A program made the position numbers and the translations under genes. From UBA1181 sp963648205 (GTDB taxonomy: Bacteria > Bacteroidota > Bacteroidia > Bacteroidales > Paludibacteraceae), in NCBI GenBank assembly GCA_963648205.1, contig CAVJCT010000057.1:5952-69951 (forward strand): a DNA stretch of 64,000 nucleotides. Direction: 5' to 3'. Position 1 is the stretch's first letter; the number at the start of each line of letters is the position of its first letter. Of this stretch, positions 24,940 through 33,467 are shown in pieces. Under the pieces are notes generated by a model. It had not been told where the DNA came from and did no database searches. It saw only the letters and a program-made list of their open reading frames with translations.

Positions 24940-25824
24940 TTATAGATAGACTGTCAAGCCTTTGGGTACAATCTCCACGCAAATATCAGTTCCTAAATTG
25001 ATAGGCTCGCCATCAATGTGAAATTCTCCTTCGTAAGGACGAGAGAGGACGACACGACTGGCTTGCATGATGGTAACGTGGCGACTTTGATCGATTCTCT
25101 TCATGAAAAGTTGCCACGCCAAACGTGGAATCGCATAAATTGGAAATGGATCGAGGATGCAGATATCCATCAGTCCGTCGCGCGTGCTGGCATGCGGCGC
25201 AATATACGCCATGTTGCCGTACTGAGAGGCATTTGCAAAGGTGATTAAGAATGCACGGCGCGAAATATAACCCTCACCAAACGAGAGTTTATATTTATAT
25301 GATTTGTACTTAAAGTATTCCTTTACGATTATTTTGATATATGTAAATAACCCTCTTGTGTTGGCATTGGCGAAAGTGTGACTGATATGGGCGTCGAAAC
25401 CGGTGCCACAGGTGCAGAAGAAAGGCTCGTTGTCGACCAAACCGTAGTCCATCTCACGACGAGAACCTTCGTTGATTTGCTTGAGTGCCTTGCGCGGTGT
25501 CATCGAGATGCCGAGATGGCGAGCAAGCCCATTTCCCGAGCCGTATGGAACAATGCTGAATGCAGTGTTAGAACCAATCAAACCAGAGGCCACCTCGTTC
25601 ATCGTGCCGTCGCCACCGCAAGCAACAACGACATCATAACCTTCCGAAGCGTATTGTTTCGATAATTTTTTACCATGCCCAGCATATTCAGTGAACACGA
25701 TGGCGGGTGTTTCCCACTGTTCAGTGTCGAGAACCTCGTTGATAAGATCAGGGAGATCTTTTTTGTCACTTGTTCCCGAGATAGGGTTGATTACAAAAGC
25801 AATACGTTTTTTTGTTTCCGCCAT
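24940..25824 (-). CDS. Diacylglycerol/lipid kinase family protein
   Basis: The 294-residue protein is of the DAGK catalytic family. It shows the nucleotide-binding FVINPISGTSDKK at the N-terminus, the glycine-rich signature VVACGGDGTMNEVASGL at about 60-77, and IVPYGSGNGLARHLGI at 85-100. The C-terminal beta-sandwich contains the IDGEPI segment. Such enzymes phosphorylate diacylglycerol or related lipids at the inner membrane. The start is ATG 25824 (MAETKKRIAF); the frame extends eight codons upstream to a TTG with no support. The gene is followed upstream on the same strand by tRNA-Thr. Confidence 0.92.
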   Translation of the reverse strand: MAETKKRIAFVINPISGTSDKKDLPDLINEVLDTEQWETPAIVFTEYAGHGKKLSKQYASEGYDVVVACGGDGTMNEVASGLIGSNTAFSIVPYGSGNGLARHLGISMTPRKALKQINEGSRREMDYGLVDNEPFFCTCGTGFDAHISHTFANANTRGLFTYIKIIVKEYFKYKSYKYKLSFGEGYISRRAFLITFANASQYGNMAYIAPHASTRDGLMDICILDPFPIYAIPRLAWQLFMKRIDQSRHVTIMQASRVVLSRPYEGEFHIDGEPINLGTDICVEIVPKGLTVYL

Positions 25825-25889
25825 GGTATCGTAAATAGGATAGAACAAAAGTAAAAAAAGGCAGCCCTCAACGAAAGAACTGCCATCCG

Positions 25890-25962
<73 letters not shown>

Positions 25963-26059
25963 ATTTGCGACCACAAAAATAGGCCTTTATTTTTACATCG
26001 CCCAAAAAAAAAATCATAAATTTGCACGCCCGAAGAAAAAAACTTCGTTCATCATTGAT

Positions 26060-27181
26060 ATGATTGAAATTAGAGAAGTCGTAACTGACAAAGATTTAAA
26101 GAAGTTCATCCGTTTTGTCAATGAACTCTACGCTGACTGCCCTCAGTGGGTGCCTGCTTTGGAGTTTGACGAACTGAACACGCTACGCAAAGAGAAAAAT
26201 CCGGCTTTCGAGCATTGCAAGGCTTGCTACTGGATGGCTTATAAAGAGGATAAAATTGTGGGACGCATCGCTGGCATCATCAACTATGCTGCCAACCAGA
26301 AATGGGGCGACAAGGTGCGTTTCGGTTGGTTCGATTTCATTGACGATATCGAAGTGGCTCGTCTGCTACTCGAAACGGTGGAGCAATGGGGCAAAGCAAA
26401 CGGTATGACAGGCATCCATGGCCCGTTGGGATTCAACGATATGGACAAGGAGGGTATGCTCGTCGAGGGTTTTGACAAAGTACCTACCATCGCCACCCTC
26501 TACAACTACCCCTACTATCCGAAATATCTCGAACAGTTGGGCTACGCAAAGGCTGAAGACTGGTTGCAATACCGTATCACCGTCGGCAATTCCGTCCCCG
26601 AGAAAATCGTGCGTGTTAATAATATTATCGCTCAGAAAAACAGTGATTTGCGGGTTCTTCATTTCAAGAAGAAAAGCGAAATCAAGAAATATGCTCACGA
26701 TCTCTTCATCACCCTCAACGCTGCTTTTGCCAACCTCTACGGATATTCGCAGCTGACTGACCGCGAGATTGAAGTCATCATCGGCAACTATTTCTCATTT
26801 GTCAATCCGAAATTCGTCAGCATCATCGTCGACAAAAACGATAAGGTCGTGGCTTTCGGAATCAGCATGCCAAACCTCTCTGCCGCATACCAAAAAGCAA
26901 AAGGCAAACTTTTCCCATTCGGATTCATTCATCTTTTGAAAGGTCTAAAAAATAAAGAAACAATTGATTTATATCTGAATGGTGTGCATCCAGACTGGCA
27001 GAAAAGAGGTATTCACTCACTCTTCTTCACGCAGTTGAACCAGGCATATATCGACAATCATTTCAAATATGCGTTGACGAATCCTCAGTTGGAGACGAAC
27101 ATCAATGCTGTCGGAATCTGGGACAACTACGAGAAAGAACTTCACATGCGTCGTCGCTGCTATGTGAAGGAAATAAATTAG
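26060..27181 (+). CDS. GNAT-like acyltransferase family protein
   Basis: The 373-residue protein is widespread in Bacteroidota. The N-terminal half begins MIEIREVVTDKDLKKFIRF and has WVPALEFDE and the conserved HGPLGFNDMDKEGMLVEGF segment at about 120-138. The C-terminal half (270-350) has the look of a GNAT acetyltransferase: VVAFGISMPNLS, then VHPDWQKRGIHSLFF, resembling the acetyl-CoA pyrophosphate-binding loop. Some databases label these as hypothetical or N-acetyltransferase. The substrate is unknown. A -7-like TAAATTTG is at 26017-26024, between the tRNA and the start. Confidence 0.75.
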   Translation: MIEIREVVTDKDLKKFIRFVNELYADCPQWVPALEFDELNTLRKEKNPAFEHCKACYWMAYKEDKIVGRIAGIINYAANQKWGDKVRFGWFDFIDDIEVARLLLETVEQWGKANGMTGIHGPLGFNDMDKEGMLVEGFDKVPTIATLYNYPYYPKYLEQLGYAKAEDWLQYRITVGNSVPEKIVRVNNIIAQKNSDLRVLHFKKKSEIKKYAHDLFITLNAAFANLYGYSQLTDREIEVIIGNYFSFVNPKFVSIIVDKNDKVVAFGISMPNLSAAYQKAKGKLFPFGFIHLLKGLKNKETIDLYLNGVHPDWQKRGIHSLFFTQLNQAYIDNHFKYALTNPQLETNINAVGIWDNYEKELHMRRRCYVKEIN

Positions 27182-27253
27182 TTGTTTAAAATATTGAAAA
27201 TCACATAATAACGATATTCTAAATTCGTTTTATTTGAATAAGGTATAAATTGT

Positions 27254-27649
27254 ATGAATAGAGAGGAAGTTTTCGCATTAATGTCGAAAGACAAGTTTGT
27301 TGAGCGTAACGGTATTCGTCTTGTTGAATTAGGAGAGGGTACAGCTATCTCTGAAATGGTCATTTCCGACTACCATCTGAATGGAAATGGCACAGTGCAA
27401 GGTGGCGCGCTTTTCACATTGGCAGACTTCACTTGTGCGGCGGCTGCCAACACCCACGAGAAACTCACAGTCTCGTTGGATGGGTCGATAGACTTCATCA
27501 AAGCAGTGTCGAAAGGCGTGCTTACAGCCAAGGCAACGGAGGTGTCGGTCAGACGAACCATCGCATCCTACAGAGTAGACATCACCAACGAAGAGGGCAA
27601 GCTCATCGCAACCTTCCACTCTAAACTATTTAGATTAGATCCCAAATGA
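27254..27649 (+). CDS. PaaI-family hotdog thioesterase
   Basis: The 131-residue hotdog-fold protein carries the PaaI/YbaW-type motif NGTVQGGALFTLADF at about 42-56, where Gly-Gly and the following acidic residue line the active site, and later LTVSLDGSIDFIKAVSKG. It would hydrolyse acyl-CoA thioesters; PaaI itself acts on phenylacetyl-CoA intermediates, but the substrate here is open. The stop codon overlaps the start of the next gene (ATGA), so the two are translationally coupled. No other paa genes are nearby. Confidence 0.88.
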   Translation: MNREEVFALMSKDKFVERNGIRLVELGEGTAISEMVISDYHLNGNGTVQGGALFTLADFTCAAAANTHEKLTVSLDGSIDFIKAVSKGVLTAKATEVSVRRTIASYRVDITNEEGKLIATFHSKLFRLDPK

Positions 27650-28404
27650 AACAGTTTTTGATTAATCCCCTGCAGACTATCATCGGTTTGGCCTTGTCGC
27701 TGACAATGCTGTGCGGATGCCATTTTTCTACACCAGAAGAAACCATCATCGAGCCACAGGAGACAAAAACTGATACGATAAAAACGACACAACAAGATAC
27801 CGTTATTGTCAAACCTCGCAAACACTGCTCTCTCTACGCTTCCCTGAAGAACAGTTACTTCTTGCGCGACCCCAACCGCATGCACATCATAACGGGTAGA
27901 GAGGTGGGACTGAAAGAGCCATTCCGTAAAAACGCAGATTTCTTGGCGATACGCGATTCATTATTAGAAAATAATATTTTGCAATATGTTGAGGAGGGCG
28001 AGCATTTCGTTAAGAAGCCAATGCACTACTCCTATCCTTATATGACACCTGATGCGATCGCTCTTCTGAACGAGATCTGCAACCGCTTCCACGAAAAATT
28101 AATGAAGAAGAAACTCAATTCTTACTCCATCATCCTGACCTCTTGTTTGCGCACCTTGGAGAGTCAAAACACTTTGAGAAGTTCTAATCTCAACGCCACG
28201 CGCGACACTACGAGTCACGCTTTCGGCGCATCTTTCGACATCTCCTACTGGGAGTTCTACAACGACAGGACAAAGCAAACTGTACGATATAAGAATCTGC
28301 AAAAGATTCTGCATCAGACCATTAAAGAGATACGCAACGAGAAGAAATGCTTGGTGATCAAAGAGACTGGGCAATTCTGTTTCCACTGCACTGTAATCTA
28401 TTAG
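27646..28404 (+). CDS. DUF5715-like lipoprotein, M15 peptidase-like
   Basis: The 252-residue protein starts with a signal ending MLCGC (lipobox Cys about residue 25) and a short Thr/Pro linker. The C-terminal region (about 140-250) reads SIILTSCLRTLESQ, SHAFGASFDISYWEF and CFHCTVIY. This recalls the zinc-binding pattern SxHxxGxAxD...H of M15 D,D-carboxypeptidases, with His in SHAFG, Asp in FDIS and His in CFHC. I recall this family as DUF5715. It may trim peptidoglycan peptides from an envelope anchor (inference). It overlaps the preceding thioesterase by four bases and is followed by recO after five bases. Confidence 0.72.
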   Translation: MKQFLINPLQTIIGLALSLTMLCGCHFSTPEETIIEPQETKTDTIKTTQQDTVIVKPRKHCSLYASLKNSYFLRDPNRMHIITGREVGLKEPFRKNADFLAIRDSLLENNILQYVEEGEHFVKKPMHYSYPYMTPDAIALLNEICNRFHEKLMKKKLNSYSIILTSCLRTLESQNTLRSSNLNATRDTTSHAFGASFDISYWEFYNDRTKQTVRYKNLQKILHQTIKEIRNEKKCLVIKETGQFCFHCTVIY

Positions 28405-28409
28405 CCGAT

Positions 28410-29132
28410 ATGAATTTGAAGACGGATGCCATCGTGCTGAGCGTCAACAAGTTTAAAGACAACGCCAGTATAGTCGACCTCTACACACAGGAGGCCGGAC
28501 GCACTACTTTTTTGCTCTACGGAGCGCAAAGCAAGAAGCATAGAGGCAGTGCGTGTTTGCATCCTCTTTCGATGGTGAGCATCGACGTGAACGTTCGCAA
28601 CAGTCGCGAGTTGAACGTCATCAATGAAATCAAACAGTTGGAACCCAATCCGGAACTGATATTCAATCCGGTAAAAAGTGCGCTTTCCTTCTTTGTCTCC
28701 GAAGTTCTTCTGCATGTTTTGAAGACCAATGAGAAAGATGACAATCTCTTTAACTTCCTACGAAATACAATTGCCACGCTGTCGGAAAGCAAGAAAGGCT
28801 TAGGCAATTTTCACATACTCTTTTTGATTCGCCTTTCACGATTTTTGGGCTTTCAACCCCAACGAGAAGAAAGTGCGAGTTACACCTATTTCGACCTGTT
28901 GCAGGTGGAATATACCAACACACACCCTGCGCATAGCCATTTTTTGCAAGGAAGAGAGGCAGACCAAATGCAGAAATTACTGCGAATGACCCCATTCAAC
29001 TATGCCTATTTCCGTTTCACAAAATCCGAGCGAGAGCAGGTAATAAACTATCTATTAGAATATTACAAACTACACACTGACAGTTTTGGCGAGATACACT
29101 CGTTGGAAGTGTTAAAAGAGGTGTTTGCGTGA
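28410..29132 (+). CDS. recO: DNA repair protein RecO
   Basis: RecO (240 residues) helps load RecA on gapped DNA with RecR and RecF. The N-terminal OB-fold part shows the family pattern LKTDAIVLSVNKFKDNASIVDLYTQEAGRTTFLLYGA, followed by the helical domain. The expected zinc-finger cysteines of some RecO proteins are not present. ATG 28410 is chosen: it follows the previous stop closely and gives the standard N-terminus, while the open frame further upstream lies within the preceding gene. It is the last gene before a hairpin at 29146-29170. Confidence 0.88.
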   Translation: MNLKTDAIVLSVNKFKDNASIVDLYTQEAGRTTFLLYGAQSKKHRGSACLHPLSMVSIDVNVRNSRELNVINEIKQLEPNPELIFNPVKSALSFFVSEVLLHVLKTNEKDDNLFNFLRNTIATLSESKKGLGNFHILFLIRLSRFLGFQPQREESASYTYFDLLQVEYTNTHPAHSHFLQGREADQMQKLLRMTPFNYAYFRFTKSEREQVINYLLEYYKLHTDSFGEIHSLEVLKEVFA

Positions 29133-29145
29133 GACCCAACAAAAA

Positions 29146-29175
29146 AGGCGTACTAACGAGTAGCACGCCTTTCTC
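29146..29175. terminator. Bidirectional terminator after recO
   Basis: An imperfect stem (AGGCGT / ACGCCT) with a 13-base loop is flanked by A-run and T-rich sequence. It lies between recO (+) and the convergent gene ending at 29195 (-). Confidence 0.65.
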
Positions 29176-29194
29176 TATGAGAAAAATCTACGAA

Positions 29195-29668
29195 TTACTT
29201 CTTAATGAAACGGAAGACTTGACCGTTAACCAAAAGGTTGTAAACACCATTTGAGAGGTTGTCTACATTAACGCTTGAACCCTTTACAGAGCGAACGACA
29301 CGACCTTGCAAGTCGATCACGCGGAGTTCAGTTTGCTCGTCAGCACCCTTGACGAAGAGTTCGTCTTGTGTTGGGTTAGGATAAACAGCGTAAGCAGAGT
29401 TGTTGTTCTTAGTCTCCTCGTTAGCAGTAGAAGTCTCTTTGAAGACTACCTTGCTAACCTCAGCCAATTTCTTAGTATAAAGAACGGAGTGGTCAGCCTT
29501 AGAGTAGAGTACCATGACGGTATCACCTTGGAACTGCCAAGAAGCGATTTCATCAATAGCGGTACTTTGTTCTTCACCTGAAAGAGGAACAACAGTCAAA
29601 GAGGTAGCATTCATTTGGAAGCCAAAAAGCAATGCGAAAGCTGCTGCTGTAAGTATTCTTTTTTTCAT
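29195..29668 (-). CDS. Small T9SS sorting-domain protein
   Basis: The 157-residue secreted protein has a signal peptide (MKKRILTAAAFALLFGFQMNA). Its ~60-residue N-terminal part reads TSLTVVPLSGEEQSTAIDEIASWQFQGDTVMVLY. The full type-A T9SS sorting domain follows: AYAVYPNPTQDELFVKG, LRVIDLQGRVV, LSNGVYNLLVNG, ending FRFIKK. The mature part is so small that the protein is little more than a secretion tag with a short beta-strand module. The ATG at 29668 is preferred over the longer TTG-started frame because it starts the signal peptide. The function is unknown. It lies upstream of an R-M-like operon but is separately placed. Confidence 0.8.
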   Translation of the reverse strand: MKKRILTAAAFALLFGFQMNATSLTVVPLSGEEQSTAIDEIASWQFQGDTVMVLYSKADHSVLYTKKLAEVSKVVFKETSTANEETKNNNSAYAVYPNPTQDELFVKGADEQTELRVIDLQGRVVRSVKGSSVNVDNLSNGVYNLLVNGQVFRFIKK

Positions 29669-29824
29669 ACGAATATAATTAAATTGTTTTGTTACCCAGT
29701 TTAATTTTGGTACACGCCCGATGGTAACCCACCAAAGCCTATATCGTGGCAAATTTAAATTTTTCTTTTGACAAAAAAGAAAAATTATTTAGACTTTTAA
29801 CGTAAGTGATTTAAAATGGGGGGA

Positions 29825-30862
29825 TTAGATGGCGAAGAGGGTTAGTTGCTTGGGTTCTATGCGATGAGGAACAAACTGCTGCAAAAACTCTTTGTCGTTT
29901 GAATTACCAATTGCTTGTTGCAAAGCATTTGCAATATGCCACATAAGCACTGGGGGAACTGCATTACCAATCTGCTTGTAAGATTTTGGCTCAGACGTGT
30001 GTAGAGCGAAAGAGTCTGGGAACGACTGTATACGAGCTGCTTCACGAGGTGTAAATCTTCTATACAATTCTTTCTCGGGGTCAACCAGCAGAATTGGGTC
30101 TCGAGAGTTCATGCTTGTTTTTGCGAGATGAGCAGTAATCGTCAAGCAAGGAGCATTCAGATCCTGCCATAGACCTCTTTTCATATTTTTTTTAGCGTTT
30201 TTCACACCTTGGACGGCACGTTCAGAAAAATAATATTTTGTTTCTGGAATGTCCAATCTGTCAATAACAGATTTTAGCGGTATGGGCTGATTAATTGAGC
30301 ATATTGGCTGTGGATAAGCAAATGTGAATGGCAAATCATTCCTTATTCCGACTATTATGACACGTTCCCTGCGTTGAGGAATTCCAAATTCAACAGCTTT
30401 CATCAGTTTAAAAGCCACTTGGTAACCCTCTTGCTGAAATTCGTTGATGATTTTCTGAATAATAGTTCCTTTTTCAAGTGTCATCAACCCTTTTACATTC
30501 TCACATACGAAATATTTAGGTTGTTTAATCCTTAAAAATCTCACAATCTGCTTATATAGGTTGGCACGATCATCGTTTGTGTCTTTTACAGGATTCACTG
30601 TGCTGAAAGACTGGCATGGGAAGCCTCCAATCATCACGTCAACATCAGGCACTTTGGAAAAGTCAACATCACAGACATCTCCACAAATAGCTTTGTGAAC
30701 AAAATTCTTATTGTAAGTCTCCACTGCATATTTGTCGAAATCTATAGCGTAAACGATTTCGAAATCATTTTTCGCGTATGATTTACCAAGATAGTCGAAA
30801 CCGCCTACCATACCCAAATCGGAGCCTCCGCAACCGCAAAAAAGTGACGCTACTTTATTCAT
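29825..30862 (-). CDS. C5-cytosine DNA methyltransferase (distal gene of R-M-like operon)
   Basis: The 345-residue Dcm-type enzyme has motif I SLFCGCGGSDLGM, motif IV GGFPCQSFS with catalytic Cys83, motif VI ENVKGL, motif VIII PQRRERVIIVG, and motifs IX-X (RRFTPREAARIQSFPDSF, QIGNAVPPVL). The target-recognition region (about 200-260) is short. It overlaps the preceding nuclease-like gene by eight bases, so the three genes 33328-29825 form one transcript. Its partner methylase at 32267-33328 is only distantly similar in the variable region, so the two probably differ in target or strand. Confidence 0.93.
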   Translation of the reverse strand: MNKVASLFCGCGGSDLGMVGGFDYLGKSYAKNDFEIVYAIDFDKYAVETYNKNFVHKAICGDVCDVDFSKVPDVDVMIGGFPCQSFSTVNPVKDTNDDRANLYKQIVRFLRIKQPKYFVCENVKGLMTLEKGTIIQKIINEFQQEGYQVAFKLMKAVEFGIPQRRERVIIVGIRNDLPFTFAYPQPICSINQPIPLKSVIDRLDIPETKYYFSERAVQGVKNAKKNMKRGLWQDLNAPCLTITAHLAKTSMNSRDPILLVDPEKELYRRFTPREAARIQSFPDSFALHTSEPKSYKQIGNAVPPVLMWHIANALQQAIGNSNDKEFLQQFVPHRIEPKQLTLFAI

Positions 30863-32267
30863 TGTACCTTATTTCAATTACGTTTGAACAGAAATTCATT
30901 TGATAAATGGTAGGATAGACCTCAATCTCACCTTTATCATTTTTCCCAAATGGATCATTTATCCTAACAATGATGGTTTTCTTTTTCGTGAAATAAACAC
31001 GATAAATGTTATAATATTTCCCATATTGTTCCGCTGCTATCCACTCTTTCGCTGTCAAATTCACTGAATCATTCCAACCATTATCAAAACTTGGTTCAGT
31101 GGTTCTCTTTGTGGATTTAACCTCGATATATCTGGCAAATTCGGGTTTCTGAGGGTTCTCGTCCGCCTCAATAGATGAGATGTCATATCCAAGACCTTTG
31201 GTTTTACCTAATAATAAAACCTTATTAACCAATCGCTCTTTATATTTCCGAACTCGCTCTTGCTCTAATCTATACACTAAAGCCTCTCCTTCGTCACCCA
31301 AGTCAATGGTTGATTTTATAGAAGTACTCTGATGTTTTAGACTATCTTTATCCTCGATATGTATAGTAGTATCGAACTTCGTTTTTATGTTTCGTAATTC
31401 TTCGTTGAACCTACCATAGAAACGTTTCCAATCACAAAAGAAATTTTTCTTATTTTCGTTCGTATCCAACGGATAATCGTAACAATTAAATGGAACTGAA
31501 TTATCGTTCTGAATGAAAATGGAGATTGCGACTGCTTCTGCATTATTCAACCATAAATATGTGGAATCCGACTCTACCATGTTGGTCAATTCAAGAAGAT
31601 TAATTTGTTCTTTGATATGTTGCCAATCATGTGAACCACTTAATTTATCACGTTTTACGCCATTCTTCCTATCATCCATGATGTAGCTAAAGACTTCTTC
31701 ACAAGAGACTTTCCCTTGAAGTACGTCTAAACTGTTAAGAACATAAAACCCTATTTCTTGCTTCGCCAACTTCTGTTTATGTTCTTGGGCAATATATAGC
31801 AAATGAATCACATAACAAAATGGTCTTATATTCAATGAATTAGACATGTCTTCTTGAACATACTGAATCCATTTTGCACCATTAGGAAATTGAAAATTCA
31901 AGCATAAGTTTTTGAAGAAGGTCGGGAAATCATTATTCTCCACCAAATATTTACAAGCGTCCGACTCGTAAATATACGTCCTTCCATCCTCTTCTATCTC
32001 TGGATAATAGAGGCCCAATAGTGTTCCTGCTATTTCCGTAAGATGGTTGTCTACGGTTTTCTTGTTGCTGTCTGATAAAGAGTCGTATGAAACAGAAGAA
32101 AAGATTGCTTTTGAAATGGCGTTCCTTGCTGATACTTTAAAAATCGACTCTTCGCACGGACAGTATTTGTCAATTGTGTTTGCATAGAGGGGTAACAAGT
32201 CCTCCATGTCAGATTGACTTTTCCCTCGTATGATAGTGCATCTATATTGGTTTTCTGGATTGTACAT
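30855..32267 (-). CDS. Putative restriction endonuclease with DUF3883-type domain
   Basis: The 470-residue protein lies between two C5-cytosine methyltransferase genes and overlaps both (8 bases and 1 base). The N-terminal ~300 residues have no motif I recognise. The C-terminal third (about 318-440) has the pattern of the DUF3883/NOV nuclease domain: DLGDEGEALVYRLEQERV, then GLGYDISSIE, then ARYIEVKST. The D...ExK arrangement is a PD-(D/E)xK active site. The context strongly suggests the nuclease of a type II-like modification-dependent or modification-protected system, which is inference. The gene is AT-rich relative to neighbours. Confidence 0.75.
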   Translation of the reverse strand: MYNPENQYRCTIIRGKSQSDMEDLLPLYANTIDKYCPCEESIFKVSARNAISKAIFSSVSYDSLSDSNKKTVDNHLTEIAGTLLGLYYPEIEEDGRTYIYESDACKYLVENNDFPTFFKNLCLNFQFPNGAKWIQYVQEDMSNSLNIRPFCYVIHLLYIAQEHKQKLAKQEIGFYVLNSLDVLQGKVSCEEVFSYIMDDRKNGVKRDKLSGSHDWQHIKEQINLLELTNMVESDSTYLWLNNAEAVAISIFIQNDNSVPFNCYDYPLDTNENKKNFFCDWKRFYGRFNEELRNIKTKFDTTIHIEDKDSLKHQSTSIKSTIDLGDEGEALVYRLEQERVRKYKERLVNKVLLLGKTKGLGYDISSIEADENPQKPEFARYIEVKSTKRTTEPSFDNGWNDSVNLTAKEWIAAEQYGKYYNIYRVYFTKKKTIIVRINDPFGKNDKGEIEVYPTIYQMNFCSNVIEIRYNE

Positions 32268-33313
32268 TATGATAAATATTTTAAAAGTTGTTTGGCTATT
32301 GCTTGGGCGAAAAGAGGAGGAACTGCATTCCCGACTTGCTTTAGTTGACTTCCTTTTTTCCCAATAAAAACGAAATTATCGGGGAAAGATTGTAGCCTTG
32401 CAGACTCTCTTACGGTTGGCACCCTATTATACTCGTAGTGGAAATGATGATTATGTCCACAATCAATCGTAAAACTAGGCTTCTCGCTATTCAGCCTTGT
32501 CCAAGCAATATGAACATTTCTTGTTTTTTGTAGTTCTATCGGAAGATCTTTATAATTTCCTCCGTCTGGAACCAAAGAAATTATCTCTTTCGTGCGTTCA
32601 TTGTGTATCGTAATCTCATGATTATAAACGTGTTCGCTACTTTTGCGCATTTGCCTTTGATAGTCAGATTGCGGTGGGGTTGGGTATACGCCACCTTCTT
32701 CTATGCTTTGTTCGGGCAAATCGCTCAATGCCTCTTTGGAGGTTACCTTTTCTGAAGTGTATGGTGTTGGAAAGGCAAATTTCTTTTCACTGTTCAATAG
32801 CCCTACAAATATGGCACGGCGACGATTTTGTGGCACTCCATAGTCGGATGCCATTAAAATCTGCACATTAACATTGTACCCCAATTCCTTAAAATCTTCT
32901 ATGATAGCCTCTTTTACTTGTCCATCTCCAATGCTGAGAATGTTGGGTACATTTTCCATCACAAACGCCTGTGGTTTGAAATACTCAACCATTCTGACGA
33001 AACCTTTGTAAAGTTCGTTTCGCTCGTCATCTATGATTCTTTTTCCAGCAACCGAGAAGCCTTGACACGGTGGTCCGCCGATAATGATGTCGACCTGCTT
33101 GGTCTCCACTGCCTTCTCAACATCTTTTGCTTGCAAAGTAGAGAGGTCTGCCTGCAAGGTTTTGCTGTGTGTATGATTGTGAGCGTAGGTAACCAGTGCG
33201 TCCTTCCAAAAGTCCACACCAAGCAAAACACGACAGCCTGCCTCTTCAAAACCTAAAGACATTCCACCGCAACCACAAAACAAATCTAAAACCGTATACG
33301 ACCTCTCAACCAT
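32267..33313 (-). CDS. C5-cytosine DNA methyltransferase (first gene of R-M-like operon)
   Basis: This is a Dcm-type enzyme of 348 residues from the ATG at 33313; an ATG five codons further up is also possible. Motif I is VLDLFCGCGGMSLGF. Motif IV GGPPCQGFSVAG holds the catalytic Cys (residue 83 from this start). MENVPNIL, PQNRRRAIFVG and the C-terminal ESARLQSFPDNF and QVGNAVPPLFA complete the set. The stop overlaps the next start by one base. It would protect or mark the site addressed by the adjacent nuclease. Two different C5 methylases in one operon often mean an asymmetric target, one enzyme per strand (inference from known systems). Confidence 0.93.
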   Translation of the reverse strand: MVERSYTVLDLFCGCGGMSLGFEEAGCRVLLGVDFWKDALVTYAHNHTHSKTLQADLSTLQAKDVEKAVETKQVDIIIGGPPCQGFSVAGKRIIDDERNELYKGFVRMVEYFKPQAFVMENVPNILSIGDGQVKEAIIEDFKELGYNVNVQILMASDYGVPQNRRRAIFVGLLNSEKKFAFPTPYTSEKVTSKEALSDLPEQSIEEGGVYPTPPQSDYQRQMRKSSEHVYNHEITIHNERTKEIISLVPDGGNYKDLPIELQKTRNVHIAWTRLNSEKPSFTIDCGHNHHFHYEYNRVPTVRESARLQSFPDNFVFIGKKGSQLKQVGNAVPPLFAQAIAKQLLKYLS

Positions 33314-33416
33314 ACTGCAAATATACACAATAAAAATGCGAAATGTCTTTATCTGTTTTTGTAGCTCTTCATAAAATCCGCTATCTTGCTAAAAAAACAG
33401 GATTGATTCCCCCACA

Positions 33417-33450
33417 AAAAAGGCGCACTGAACTTCAGCACGCCTTCATT
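33417..33450 (-). terminator. Terminator after serA
   Basis: On the minus strand a GGCG/CGCC-based hairpin (AAGGCGTGCTGAAG...GCGCCTT) precedes a T-run. It closes the serC-serA transcript and separates it from the R-M-like operon. Confidence 0.65.
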
Positions 33451-33467
33451 ATCGAGTAGTAATTTGA

